A stretch of 64,000 nt of DNA from JAFAMS01 sp049520515 (GTDB taxonomy: Bacteria > Vulcanimicrobiota > Vulcanimicrobiia > Vulcanimicrobiales > Vulcanimicrobiaceae). Every line of letters begins with the position of its first letter. Position 1 is the first letter of the stretch. The position numbers and the translations under genes were made by a program. The stretch covers positions 62,001-126,000 of the forward strand of contig JBEKPS010000006.1 in assembly GCA_049520515.1 (NCBI GenBank), in the 5' to 3' direction. A model generated the notes under the pieces. That model had not been told where the DNA came from. It searched no databases and saw nothing but the letters and a program-made list of their open reading frames with translations. Below, piece after piece: positions 1-7,582 of the stretch.

Positions 1-592
1 GCACGAAGAATGGCGGTTTGACGAGACCACGCTCGACAAAGTGCGCGAGATTGTAGAGATGCCCGACATCGTAGCATTCGAACTCAAAGCGCACCCCATG
101 ATCGTCGCCGAGCGTTTTCAGAAGCCTCTCGATGTCCGCGAACGTGTTCTTGAAAATTCCGGCGCGTGAAGCTTCGAGATACTGCGGCTCCCAATCGTAC
201 TTCCAGGTTTTGTATTTCGGAATCAAGTGGTAGAGACCAAAATTCATCGAGCCCATGTTGCACGAGCACATCTCAGGCTTGAGTGCGAGCGGGCCGGCAA
301 GGCGATCCTCGAGCGTCATCGTTTGGCTGCCACCGGTCGTAATGTTGATGACGGCGTCGGTCGCGTCCATGATCGCGGGGACGAATTGTTTGAAGACTTC
401 CGGATCCGGTGTTGGACGGCCGTCGTGCGGATCGCGTGCGTGCAGATGGAGGATCGCAGCCCCGGCCTCGGCGGCAGCAATCGCATCGCTTGCGATCTGC
501 TCGGGCGTGATCGGAAGATGCGGTGTCATCGTGGGCGTGTGAATCGAGCCCGTTACCGCACAGGTGATGATGACTTTGCGCGCGTCTGCCAT
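1..592 (-). CDS. Beta-keto acid cleavage enzyme (BKACE/DUF849), C-terminus outside window
   Basis: The first 197 residues of a BKACE-family TIM-barrel enzyme are visible and the gene runs off the left edge. Family members (for example lysine-fermentation Kce) are zinc enzymes that react a beta-keto acid with acetyl-CoA to give acetoacetate and a new CoA thioester; the substrate here cannot be told. Support: N-terminal KVIITCAVTGS, the strand ILHLHARDP with the HxH zinc ligands, INITTGGS, then MCSCNMGSMNFG. The ATG is preceded by GGAGG at good spacing. It is divergent from the NIPSNAP gene. The 100-bp spacer holds a small dyad (631-636 with 642-647) that could be an operator. Family call is firm, substrate is not. 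Confidence 0.88.
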   Translation of the reverse strand, partial: MADARKVIITCAVTGSIHTPTMTPHLPITPEQIASDAIAAAEAGAAILHLHARDPHDGRPTPDPEVFKQFVPAIMDATDAVINITTGGSQTMTLEDRLAGPLALKPEMCSCNMGSMNFGLYHLIPKYKTWKYDWEPQYLEASRAGIFKNTFADIERLLKTLGDDHGVRFEFECYDVGHLYNLAHFVERGLVKPPFFV

Positions 593-693
593 ATTTGATC
601 CTCCGGGACAACGAGTATCAGGAAGCACCGCAGGCATCTCCTGCCTGATTGCTCAAAGGCGCGGGACACGCGCTCAAATGGAGGTTTCCAAAC

Positions 694-1020
694 GTGCTTT
701 ACGAGCTGCGCATCTACCACTGCGCACCGATGCGACTTCCCGATCTCATCAAACGCTTCGCAACGTACACGTTGCCGCTTTGGGAAAAGCACGGCATCAA
801 GCAAGCCGGTTTTTGGACGACGTACATCGGACCGTCCAACCACGATTTGTATTATCTCTTGCAATGGGAATCGCTCGCGGAACGACAGAAAAAATGGGAT
901 GCGTTCATGAGCGACCCGGAATGGATCGAGAAGCGCGCCGAAACCGAGAAGAACGGTCCGATTGTCGCCTATCTCGAGAGCATGATCCTCACGCCGACAG
1001 CGTTTTCCGCTGTTAAGTAA
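694..1020 (+). CDS. NIPSNAP-family small protein
   Basis: A 108-residue NIPSNAP-domain protein. The ferredoxin-like fold is marked by the start YELRIYHCAPMRLPDLIKRF, a central LYYLLQWESLAERQKKWDAF and a C-terminal strand. Family members are dimeric alpha+beta barrels, often beside catabolic enzymes and without a proven reaction. I chose the GTG at 694 because GGAGG lies nine bases upstream and the family motif starts immediately after it; an in-frame ATG at 649 would add unrelated residues. It faces away from the BKACE gene, and the two may share a regulatory region and a pathway (inference). Confidence 0.8.
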   Translation: MLYELRIYHCAPMRLPDLIKRFATYTLPLWEKHGIKQAGFWTTYIGPSNHDLYYLLQWESLAERQKKWDAFMSDPEWIEKRAETEKNGPIVAYLESMILTPTAFSAVK

Positions 1021-1028
1021 AAAAGGCA

Positions 1029-1057
1029 TTGACGAGGAGGCTAAGAACCGGTATCCT
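1029..1057 (+). promoter_or_regulatory. Sigma-70-type promoter of tRNA-Ala, overlaid by a 10-bp inverted repeat
   Basis: TTGACG (1029-1034) and TATCCT (1052-1057) are separated by exactly 17 bases and lie 16 bases before the tRNA. A perfect inverted repeat, GACGAGGAGG (1031-1040) and CCTCCTCGTC (1055-1064), spans the same stretch, so it could be an operator, or a terminator for the NIPSNAP gene ending at 1020. No T-tract follows it. Confidence 0.6.
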
Positions 1058-1072
1058 CCTCGTCGGCCTCGT

Positions 1073-1148
1073 GGGGGTGTAGCTCAGCTGGTAGAGCGCT
1101 TGCTTCGCATGTAAGAGGTCAGGAGTTCGAGTCTCCTCACCTCCACCA
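1073..1148 (+). tRNA. tRNA-Ala (anticodon CGC), CCA encoded
   Basis: The cloverleaf folds by eye: acceptor GGGGGTG pairs with CACCTCC and contains the alanine identity pair G3:U70. The anticodon stem is CTTGC/GTAAG with loop TTCGCAT, giving anticodon CGC (codon GCG). The T arm is AGGAG-TTCGAGT-CTCCT. Discriminator A and CCA are encoded (1145-1148). Confidence 0.97.
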
Positions 1149-1155
1149 CGTTTGG

Positions 1156-2604
1156 CTATGGAATGGCTTCGGGAAATGTGAAGACGCGCGCCGGATCGAC
1201 GCGGCGCTTGACGGCTTCCAAGCGGGGCAGGTTGGCCCCATAATAAGCGGTTTCCCAATCGCTTAGCGACGGATCGGCAAAGTTTTGATACGCGCCGCCT
1301 TTCGCAATGGGAATGAGCGCATCGTAGAAGTCGCTCTGCCATTCAAGATTGCGTTGCAGCACGTCGATCGCGGTCTTTCTGTTCCAAATCACGTCGACCG
1401 AACCGAGCCAATGACTTTCGCGATGCGCGAATGCTGTCGCTTCGCGCGATACCGCGTTGATACGCTCGCCGGTTTGGAATGCTTTGAACGTCGCTGAATC
1501 GGTCGTTGCGGGCCAACGTCTTAGCCACCCGAAGATCGTGTCGATTGCCGTATGGCTGAAGCGATCGTTGAGGAAGCGCGAACGCTCTTGAAAATACGCC
1601 GGTGAGCCAAGTTCGGAAAGCTTGTCTTGCGCATCCCAATATGGGAGCTCTTTCAAGAAAGACGCGTTGGACGGTGGACGCACCGCATACACCGGATGCA
1701 GTATTTCCAGCAGTTCCGAACTGGAGCCGGCGAACTGCCCGAGGAGCTCAACCCGCATGTTCGGTACGCCGCCGCCCGTGCGTGGCGATGCGGTGATGCT
1801 GACTTTGCAGCCTAAACTTGCCGGCGCCGTTTCAAGTGCTGCGACGAGCCGTTCGAAAACGCGTTCAAGGTCGGTGACCCACGACAAATCGTACGCGGTC
1901 ACGCGACCCACATCGAATGTTTGAAAACTCATCGATGTATTGATGCCGAAGTTTCCGCCGCCGCCGCCGCGACATGCCCAGAACAAGTCGGGATTCTTCG
2001 ATGGATTCGTGACACGAGTCGAACCGTCGGCAGTAACGATTTCGCTCTCAACCAACTGGTCGCACAAGACTCCGTGCGCCCGCATGTTGAAACCGACGCC
2101 GCCGCCGAGCGACAAACCGGCAATGCCGACTTCCGCGCAGCGGCCGTGCGTGATTGCGACTCCGACTTTGCGGCAGTTCGCGTACACGTGTTTGTTGCGC
2201 GCACCACCGCCGACGGTAACAATCCCGGTGGAAGAATCGAACGCGAAGTCGTGCATTCGTGCAACGTCGATCATGAGGCCGGTCGTCGTTGAGTAACCAG
2301 CGTACGAATGGCCGCCGGAGCGCGCGATGAGCGGTACGCCGTGTTCCGTTGCCCAGCGAATCGATGCAGCGACGTCGGCGGCGTTCGCGCAAAGTGCGAT
2401 GCCTCTCGGCTGCCGGAGTGCGTAGCGCAGATTATTCGGACGCGCAAGTGCAAGAAAATCGTCCTCGCCCGGGAGAACGAGGCGGCCCGACAACTGCTTT
2501 CCGAGCGCCCCCCACGGTAAGATGGAAGCGCATGCAAGTCGCGTTCCCGAACTTGCGACGACTGCGAAGGCGGAGGCTTGCCCAAGAAAAGTCCGTCGAT
2601 TCAT
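1156..2604 (-). CDS. Tat-exported berberine-bridge-type FAD-linked oxidoreductase
   Basis: 482 residues. The N-terminus MNRRTFLGQASAFAVV is a twin-arginine signal, so the folded flavoprotein is exported. An FAD_binding_4 domain follows, with RSGGHSYAGYS (His99, expected 8-alpha FAD attachment) and HGRCAEVG before GLSLGGGVG (Cys156, expected 6-S-cysteinyl attachment), suggesting bicovalent FAD. The C-terminal BBE motif YYGANLPRLEAVKRRVDP is intact. Such enzymes oxidise alcohols, sugars or alkaloids with O2 or another acceptor; the substrate is unknown. I moved the start to 2604, because upstream in-frame codons precede the Tat motif without resembling protein. It is divergent from the CAP gene, 61 bp away. 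Confidence 0.9.
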   Translation of the reverse strand: MNRRTFLGQASAFAVVASSGTRLACASILPWGALGKQLSGRLVLPGEDDFLALARPNNLRYALRQPRGIALCANAADVAASIRWATEHGVPLIARSGGHSYAGYSTTTGLMIDVARMHDFAFDSSTGIVTVGGGARNKHVYANCRKVGVAITHGRCAEVGIAGLSLGGGVGFNMRAHGVLCDQLVESEIVTADGSTRVTNPSKNPDLFWACRGGGGGNFGINTSMSFQTFDVGRVTAYDLSWVTDLERVFERLVAALETAPASLGCKVSITASPRTGGGVPNMRVELLGQFAGSSSELLEILHPVYAVRPPSNASFLKELPYWDAQDKLSELGSPAYFQERSRFLNDRFSHTAIDTIFGWLRRWPATTDSATFKAFQTGERINAVSREATAFAHRESHWLGSVDVIWNRKTAIDVLQRNLEWQSDFYDALIPIAKGGAYQNFADPSLSDWETAYYGANLPRLEAVKRRVDPARVFTFPEAIP

Positions 2605-2665
2605 GCAAGCTTTACCTTTGCACGACGGGTAAGAACCGCCCGCTACGCAATTAAAGACTGCGAGT

Positions 2666-3142
2666 ATGTTAATGCTTGCAGTTCTCGCGTTGGCGCTCTC
2701 GGTTGTGCCGGCATCGCCGATTCCGCTTCCCGCGCTGCCCGGCCAGCACGTGCCTGTCGTCGTCGAACAAGAGGCGCGCGACTTGGAAGTTGATGTCAAT
2801 GCGGACCGCGAGCGCCAAAATCTACCCGCGCTTCACGCCGACGAGCGGTTACATGCCATTGCTCTTGAGTGGGCGCTGCACATGGCGAACCAGCATTTCT
2901 TCGGGCATTTCGATTTCGAAGGTCGCGGTCTCGTCGACCGTTTGCACGACGCGGCCTATGTAGTTCATTTTGCGGCCGAGAATCTGTCGCTCGAGGGCGA
3001 TGCGCACAGCGCCAATACTGCGCTCATGAGCAGCGAAGGACACCGAGCAAATATCCTCAGTACGTCCGCAAAGAGGATCGGCGTCGCGGCCGTCAACATC
3101 GCGCCACGGGAAACGCTCTTTGTCGAGGACTTCAGCGACTGA
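2666..3142 (+). CDS. Secreted CAP/SCP-domain protein
   Basis: 158 residues with a hydrophobic N-terminal signal (MLMLAVLALALSVVPAS) followed by a CAP domain of the YkwD/PR-1 type: NADRERQNLPALHADERLHA, FFGHFDFEG, and the SSEGHRANIL motif. CAP proteins act outside the cytoplasm, and the bacterial ones have no settled reaction. The start could equally be the ATG at 2672. The next gene begins 23 bp downstream on the same strand, so they are probably co-transcribed, though no functional link is evident. Confidence 0.82.
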   Translation: MLMLAVLALALSVVPASPIPLPALPGQHVPVVVEQEARDLEVDVNADRERQNLPALHADERLHAIALEWALHMANQHFFGHFDFEGRGLVDRLHDAAYVVHFAAENLSLEGDAHSANTALMSSEGHRANILSTSAKRIGVAAVNIAPRETLFVEDFSD

Positions 3143-3165
3143 CAGGGCAACGTCAAGATACGCCC

Positions 3166-4494
3166 ATGATTTCGAGCGAACGAGTCCCGCTGATCCAAGC
3201 GGCCGGAGACGAGCTGCGCGCATTGCTTGCGCCCGTCACGCCCGAAGAATTCGTGCACGAGTATTGGGGCAAGAAGCCGCTGTTCGTTAAAGGCTTCCCA
3301 GACAAATACAAAGGCTTCTTTGATGCGGCGATGTTCAACCGCGCGCTGACTGCACCGGGACCGGTTGGGCCAGATTTCTTGCGGGCGAGCTTCGATCGCA
3401 AAACCGAAGCCGGCACATCGGCGATGCCGAGCGCCCCGAGCGCACATCGATCGAGTGCCTTTCGAGCAAGTCCCGATCAAGCAATCGCGCTCTTCGATGA
3501 GGGTGCGACGCTGTGCGTTTCGCAAATCGAAACGCGCGCTGTTTCGCTGGCGCCATTCGTTGCTGCTATCAAACGACAACTTGGCTATCCGTGTCGCGTC
3601 ACGTTCAACTCGTATCTCTCGCCGCCGGGCTCAGGATACAACTGGCATTTCGATAGCCGCATCGCAAGCACGCTGCAAATCGAAGGCACGAAGACGTGGC
3701 GTTATTCCAACAAGCCTGCGATTCCGTGGCCGCGCGCGAACGGGAGCATTCGCGCCGATGGTGTCGCGCAATACGCCGACCCGAACGTCACCTCGCAAGC
3801 GTGGGAAAAACTCGAGCCGTTCGATGAGAAAGACACGACCGAGGTCTTGCTCGAGCCCGGCGACTTCCTCGTTCTACCGGCGGGGATTTGGCATGAAGCG
3901 TGCGGCGGAACCGGCGGTTCGCTTGCGCTCAATCTTGCGTTCACGCCGATTTCGTACACGATGCTCGTCGGCAGCGTGCTCGATGCGCTGCTCATGCCGG
4001 ATCCCGAGTGGCGCAGCCCTACGCCGCTTCTGCCTGGTGCAAATCCAGGCGAGCTCGATCCCGAAGGCGTTGCGGCAATCTCGGCGCAGCTCGCGCATGC
4101 CGCCAAAGCACTCGAATCACTGAGCGGCGATTCCGCAGCCGTCGTGCGCGTTTGGCAATCGATGGTCCGCGCCGCCATTCCAGCCGCGATGGTAATGCCT
4201 CCGCCGACCGTGTCGCCCTCGCCGGTAACACCGACGCAGCGCTTGCGGGTTGCCACCAACGTGCATGCGATGCTCGCCGATAATGGAACGCGCTTGTTTC
4301 TCGCGACCGGCGCACGTGGCGAACTCGAGCTGACGGGACCTACGGTACAATTCGTGCAGCGTATTTTGGCGGAACGTGAATTCAACGCGGGCGATTGCCT
4401 GACGTGGAATACGGACGGCCAGTCGTTCCCGTGGAACGACGTTCAGACGCTGCTAACGAACCTCAAGCGCGAGGATCTGCTCCGCGAAGTTTAG
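3166..4494 (+). CDS. JmjC-type cupin (cupin_4) 2-oxoglutarate/Fe(II) oxygenase-like protein
   Basis: 442 residues. The core contains YNWHFDSRIA with the HxD iron ligands and GIWHEACGG with the distal His, and the family lead-in EYWGKKPLFVKG, as in bacterial ribosomal oxygenases (YcfD/RoxA) and related cupin_4 proteins. Those hydroxylate protein residues using Fe(II), O2 and 2-oxoglutarate; the target here is unknown. A C-terminal region of about 200 residues may be a winged-helix/dimerisation part. The ATG at 3166 is chosen because the conserved region begins shortly after it. Its TAG overlaps the stop of the opposite-strand HAD gene by four bases. Confidence 0.8.
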   Translation: MISSERVPLIQAAGDELRALLAPVTPEEFVHEYWGKKPLFVKGFPDKYKGFFDAAMFNRALTAPGPVGPDFLRASFDRKTEAGTSAMPSAPSAHRSSAFRASPDQAIALFDEGATLCVSQIETRAVSLAPFVAAIKRQLGYPCRVTFNSYLSPPGSGYNWHFDSRIASTLQIEGTKTWRYSNKPAIPWPRANGSIRADGVAQYADPNVTSQAWEKLEPFDEKDTTEVLLEPGDFLVLPAGIWHEACGGTGGSLALNLAFTPISYTMLVGSVLDALLMPDPEWRSPTPLLPGANPGELDPEGVAAISAQLAHAAKALESLSGDSAAVVRVWQSMVRAAIPAAMVMPPPTVSPSPVTPTQRLRVATNVHAMLADNGTRLFLATGARGELELTGPTVQFVQRILAEREFNAGDCLTWNTDGQSFPWNDVQTLLTNLKREDLLREV

Positions 4495-5237
4495 TGGAGA
4501 CAGTCGACGACTGTCTCGATCACGCGCTTCGTTTCTTCCGGATCTCGAACTTGCACGCAGTCGGTTCCCGTTGAGCGCACCGGATAATCGTTGCCTCCGG
4601 GGAAGAGCGCGTCGCCGACATAGAGCATCTCCGCAAACGGCATGCTGAGCACGTCGCGCAACTTGCCCATACCGTAGGCTTTGTCGATTCCGGGCAGCGT
4701 GACATCGATCGATGTCGACCCGCCGAGCGCAACCGAGAATTCCGGAATCATCTTGTCGAGGAGCAGCTTAATCTTCTTACGCTTCTCGAAATCGGGATCC
4801 CATGTTGACTTAGCGTCGAGCGGCGCTTGCTGTCCGAGCGCGGAGTACGTGATCTGACTGCCGCGATCTTCGATCCGCTCGCCCCACGTTTCTTTGGGCT
4901 GGAAGCCCGTTTCCGCGATAGCTTGCTCGAGCGAGGAAACGATTTTCTTTTTTTGATCCGGCGAGAGATCTTCCGAGTAGAGCTTATCCCACGCGCCGCT
5001 CTTATACTCGAAGAACTTCGTTCCGCACGTCGGCAAGAGATAAAAGTTGTCAAGCTTGCCGCTTGACGGCAGACGCCCGAGGACTTGCTTTTGGAACTGC
5101 GGCCAATCACCGCCGGAGATGATCGAGACCTTGGCAACGCTCGAGAGCACGGCCAATAAGTTTGCCATCTCGTCGTCAAGCGCGGACTTGCTCTGCGCAA
5201 GCGTACCGTCAAGATCGAAGACCACGAGCTTTTTCAT
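4491..5237 (-). CDS. HAD-IIB phosphatase, phosphomannomutase-like
   Basis: 248 residues of the Cof/PMM branch of the HAD superfamily. Motif I is VVFDLDGTLAQS (nucleophile Asp and acid/base Asp) at residues 4-15, motif II is SIISGGDW, and the C-terminal motif is YVGDALFPGGNDYPV. The mid-section resembles eukaryotic-type phosphomannomutases, which act through an aspartyl-phosphate, but a sugar-phosphatase role is equally possible. The ATG at 5237 starts directly before the first beta strand; an earlier in-frame codon at 5318 would overlap the divergent DUF985 gene. Confidence 0.78.
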   Translation of the reverse strand: MKKLVVFDLDGTLAQSKSALDDEMANLLAVLSSVAKVSIISGGDWPQFQKQVLGRLPSSGKLDNFYLLPTCGTKFFEYKSGAWDKLYSEDLSPDQKKKIVSSLEQAIAETGFQPKETWGERIEDRGSQITYSALGQQAPLDAKSTWDPDFEKRKKIKLLLDKMIPEFSVALGGSTSIDVTLPGIDKAYGMGKLRDVLSMPFAEMLYVGDALFPGGNDYPVRSTGTDCVQVRDPEETKRVIETVVDCLH

Positions 5238-5270
5238 GGGGACTGCTTCTTTGCTCGCGAAGCTTGCCCT

Positions 5271-5744
5271 ATGGACGACGCGGGCAAGATCATCACGGAC
5301 CTCGGTTTGATTCCGCACCCTGAGGGCGGCTGGTATGCGGAGACATACCGCAGTGCGCTAATGGTACACGCGCACGGTGCGCAGCGTAGCGCCTTGACCA
5401 ACGTGTACTTCCTCCTGGATGGAACGACGTTCTCTGCGTACCACCGGCTCGATGCCGACGAGACGTGGCATTTCTACCGCGGAAATGATTTGACGATCTC
5501 GATCATCGACGCCGACGGCGTCTTGGAAGAGCGCCGTCTCGGGCTCGATGGCCCGTGGCAAACAACGGTCGTCGCCGGCTCGTACTTTGCCGCACGTCTC
5601 ACGAATCAAACGGGCTACGCACTCGTCGGGTGCAGTGTTGGGCCGGGATTCGAATTCGCCGGTTTCGAGATCTCAAAGCGCGACGAACTCATTGCGTGCT
5701 TTCCGAAGCACCGAGAGTCGATTCGGCGGCTAACGCGCGTCTGA
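5271..5744 (+). CDS. Cupin_5 / DUF985 family protein
   Basis: 157 residues matching DUF985: LGLIPHPEGGWYAETYRS at the N-terminus, TNVYFLLDGTTFSAYHRL, ETWHFYRG and a C-terminal GCSVGPGFEFAGFE. The fold is a single cupin barrel. The conserved His/Glu residues suggest a sugar or small-molecule binding site, but no reaction is established. It is divergent from the HAD gene (33 bp apart) and ends one base before the opposite-strand PEBP gene. Confidence 0.85.
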   Translation: MDDAGKIITDLGLIPHPEGGWYAETYRSALMVHAHGAQRSALTNVYFLLDGTTFSAYHRLDADETWHFYRGNDLTISIIDADGVLEERRLGLDGPWQTTVVAGSYFAARLTNQTGYALVGCSVGPGFEFAGFEISKRDELIACFPKHRESIRRLTRV

Positions 5745-5745
5745 G

Positions 5746-6225
5746 CTAGCGGCCGTATCGGCCGATAATTTGTGCGCGCGCGAGCACGTGACCGCGCAGC
5801 GCCGGTTCGACGGTGAGACCGTTCGGGATGCTGATATGCGAAACGTTCAACGCGTAGAGCGTGAACACGTAGCGATGCGGCTTTCCCGGCGGCGGACATG
5901 GACCGTCGTAGTTTGCATCACCGAAATCGTTCTTGCCGAACGTTCCAGCATTGGTCGATCCGGCGGCGCCGCTGCCGGCTGCAAGCCCGCGCGCTGCCGG
6001 AAGAATGTTGTACGCGATCCAGTGCCACCAACCGCCGGCGTGCGGTGCATCCGGATCGAAGACCGTCAGAACGAAGCTGCGCGTACGGGCCGGTGCGCCC
6101 GACCAGCGCACCATTGGCGAGATGTTCGCACCGCCGCAACCTGTATAGACGTCCTTCGTCGGCAATGTCGCGTTCGGCATAAAATCAGCTTGTAAGCCCA
6201 TTGCCAAGATGAGAGCAGCGATCAT
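5746..6225 (-). CDS. Exported PEBP (YbhB/YbcL, Raf kinase inhibitor-like) protein
   Basis: 159 residues. MIAALILAMGLQA looks like a signal peptide, followed by a PEBP domain: FVLTVFDPDAPHAGGWWHWI, the ligand loop GPCPPPGKPHRYVFTLYAL and the C-terminal AQIIGRYGR. PEBP proteins bind phosphate- or carboxylate-bearing ligands; no bacterial enzymatic role is settled. The start at 6225 follows GAGAGGG. That ribosome site begins at the second base after the tRNA-Arg on the same strand, so the mRNA may be the 3' product of tRNA processing. Confidence 0.85.
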   Translation of the reverse strand: MIAALILAMGLQADFMPNATLPTKDVYTGCGGANISPMVRWSGAPARTRSFVLTVFDPDAPHAGGWWHWIAYNILPAARGLAAGSGAAGSTNAGTFGKNDFGDANYDGPCPPPGKPHRYVFTLYALNVSHISIPNGLTVEPALRGHVLARAQIIGRYGR

Positions 6226-6241
6226 TACTATGTAACCCTCT

Positions 6242-6315
6242 CGCGGTCGGAGGGACTCGAACCCCCAACCTACAGGTTCGAAGCCTGGTGCTCTATCCAA
6301 TTGAGCTACGACCGC
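6242..6315 (-). tRNA. tRNA-Arg (anticodon TCG)
   Basis: Reading the minus strand, acceptor GCGGTCG pairs with CGACCGC. The D arm is GCTC...GAGC, the anticodon stem CCAGG/CCTGT holds loop CTTCGAA (anticodon TCG, codon CGA), and the T arm GGGGG-TTCGAGT-CCCTC is complete. Discriminator G is at 6242. CCA is not encoded, as the next bases are AGA. Confidence 0.96.
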
Positions 6316-6395
6316 GTGGAGTTGTGTCTACTCCCTCCCGGCAGTGTTTTCTTGCGTGCTTACCTGGGAATCAAGTGAGCGAGAGGAGACGTACA

Positions 6396-6623
6396 TTGGC
6401 AGCCAAACGCAAGCGCACCAAAACGACGAAACGCAAATACTCGCCGTCAGCCAGCGCCGACGTCGAGCAAGAAATGCACGAATTCAAGCGGGGAGAAGCG
6501 CGCTCCGGCCGCTCGGGTAAGAAGGTCAAAAGCCGGAAACAAGCCATCGCCATCGGCCTCTCCAAGGCGCGGCGTAAGGGCAAGCGCGTCCCGGCGGCCC
6601 CTAGTAAACGGAAGCGCAGCTAG
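6396..6623 (+). CDS. Small basic DUF6496-type protein
   Basis: 75 residues, very Lys/Arg-rich. The layout fits DUF6496: a basic N-terminus (AAKRKRTKTTKRKYS), a short acidic middle (ADVEQEMHEFKRGE) and a second basic block (KSRKQAIAIGLSKARRKG). The composition suggests nucleic-acid binding, but nothing is proven. TTG at 6396 is chosen because GAGAGGAG sits just upstream and the basic motif begins there. The next small gene starts 40 bp downstream in the same ACATTGGCAG start context, so the two probably form a stress-type operon (inference). Confidence 0.75.
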   Translation: MAAKRKRTKTTKRKYSPSASADVEQEMHEFKRGEARSGRSGKKVKSRKQAIAIGLSKARRKGKRVPAAPSKRKRS

Positions 6624-6663
6624 GGCCAAGGCGCTACTCGCACTCATTCGTTAGGAGATTACA

Positions 6664-6822
6664 TTGGCAGGCTTACTCTGGACCATTATCGTCGTACTTT
6701 TCGTCCTCTGGTTGATAGGCTTCGCCGTGCACATCGGTGGCGGTCTCATCCACCTTCTGCTCGTCATCGCACTCATACTGATCGTCGTCAACCTCCTCAG
6801 CGGTCGACGAGCCGTTAGCTAG
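6664..6822 (+). CDS. Lmo0937-type small membrane protein
   Basis: 52 residues starting at TTG, with AGGAG upstream. Two hydrophobic segments (LLWTIIVVLFVLWLIGF and GGLIHLLLVIALILIVVNLL) joined by VHIGG match the Lmo0937/DUF5670 pattern of tiny two-helix inner-membrane proteins, often linked to stress responses. It follows the DUF6496 gene by 40 bp. The stop lies seven bases from the stop of the opposite-strand SDR gene. Function is unknown. Confidence 0.8.
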   Translation: MAGLLWTIIVVLFVLWLIGFAVHIGGGLIHLLLVIALILIVVNLLSGRRAVS

Positions 6823-6829
6823 AGCAACA

Positions 6830-7582
6830 CTAGAACGAGTAGCGCCGTAAGCCCCCATCGACGGGGATTACGGCGCCCGTTATATACCGCGCGCGCGGCG
6901 ATGCGAGAAAACAGACGAGATTTGCAATGTCGTCGGGGCGGCCATACTCCCCGACGGGTATCTCGTGCTGCGATTGCCACTCGCGATATTCGGGCGTGTA
7001 GTTGCGCAGGATCTGCTCGCTCAAAATGCGACCCGGCGGAATCGAATTGACGGTGATGCCGAACTTGCCGACCTCGCGCGAGAGCCCTTTCGCCCACGCG
7101 TGCATCGCCGCTTTCGCAGCGAAGGCTGCGTTGAGGCCCTCCGGCTCCGACTTGCCGGTGATGTTGATGATGCGGCCCCAACCGCGATCGATCATTTGCT
7201 TAAGTAAGGCACTAGTGAGTTGACGCTGACGGGTAAAATTGAGCGTCATCGCTTCGACCCATTTCTCTTCGGGTGCATCGATCGGCAGCGGCCGGCTTCC
7301 GCCCGCGCAGTTGACGAGAATCTCGACGTGCCCCATCTTCTCGAGCGCGGTCTCCGCGAGCTTCTCGGCCGCGCCCTCATCCATGACGTCGACGACGATG
7401 ATGTGCGGACGGATTCCGCCCGCGTCAACGATCTCATCGGCAAGCTCGTGCAAGAGATGCGTGCGACGCGCCGCGACTGCAAGCGTGGCGCCCTCGGCAG
7501 CGAGCGCAAGCGCAATCCCGCGCCCAATTCCCGTGCTGGCACCGGTGACGAGCGCCGTACGGCCTGTGAGCTCGAGGTCCAT
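6830..7582 (-). CDS. Atypical short-chain dehydrogenase/reductase, catalytic Tyr absent
   Basis: 250 residues with a clear Rossmann SDR fold: TGASTGIGRG near residues 14-22, NCAGG at 91-95 and a C-terminal TGAVIPVDGG. At the active site the usual YxxxK reads AFAAK, so Lys157 is present but residue 153 is Ala rather than Tyr. The Ser site is also unclear (INITGKSEPEG). A subfamily of SDRs with this GKSEPEG...AFxAKAAMHAW signature exists, so this looks inherited rather than a fresh mutation. The start overlaps the tcuB stop by one base (TAATG), implying coupled translation with tcuAB. Confidence 0.85.
   Translation of the reverse strand: MDLELTGRTALVTGASTGIGRGIALALAAEGATLAVAARRTHLLHELADEIVDAGGIRPHIIVVDVMDEGAAEKLAETALEKMGHVEILVNCAGGSRPLPIDAPEEKWVEAMTLNFTRQRQLTSALLKQMIDRGWGRIINITGKSEPEGLNAAFAAKAAMHAWAKGLSREVGKFGITVNSIPPGRILSEQILRNYTPEYREWQSQHEIPVGEYGRPDDIANLVCFLASPRARYITGAVIPVDGGLRRYSF

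Noticed and set aside
2869..3165. N-terminal extension of the JmjC/cupin protein to 2869
   Set aside because: It overlaps the CAP gene in another frame and is Arg-rich; the conserved part starts after ATG 3166.
6226..6300. N-terminal extension of the PEBP protein up to 6300
   Set aside because: These codons are a translation of the tRNA-Arg gene, giving the familiar false peptide of translated tRNAs.
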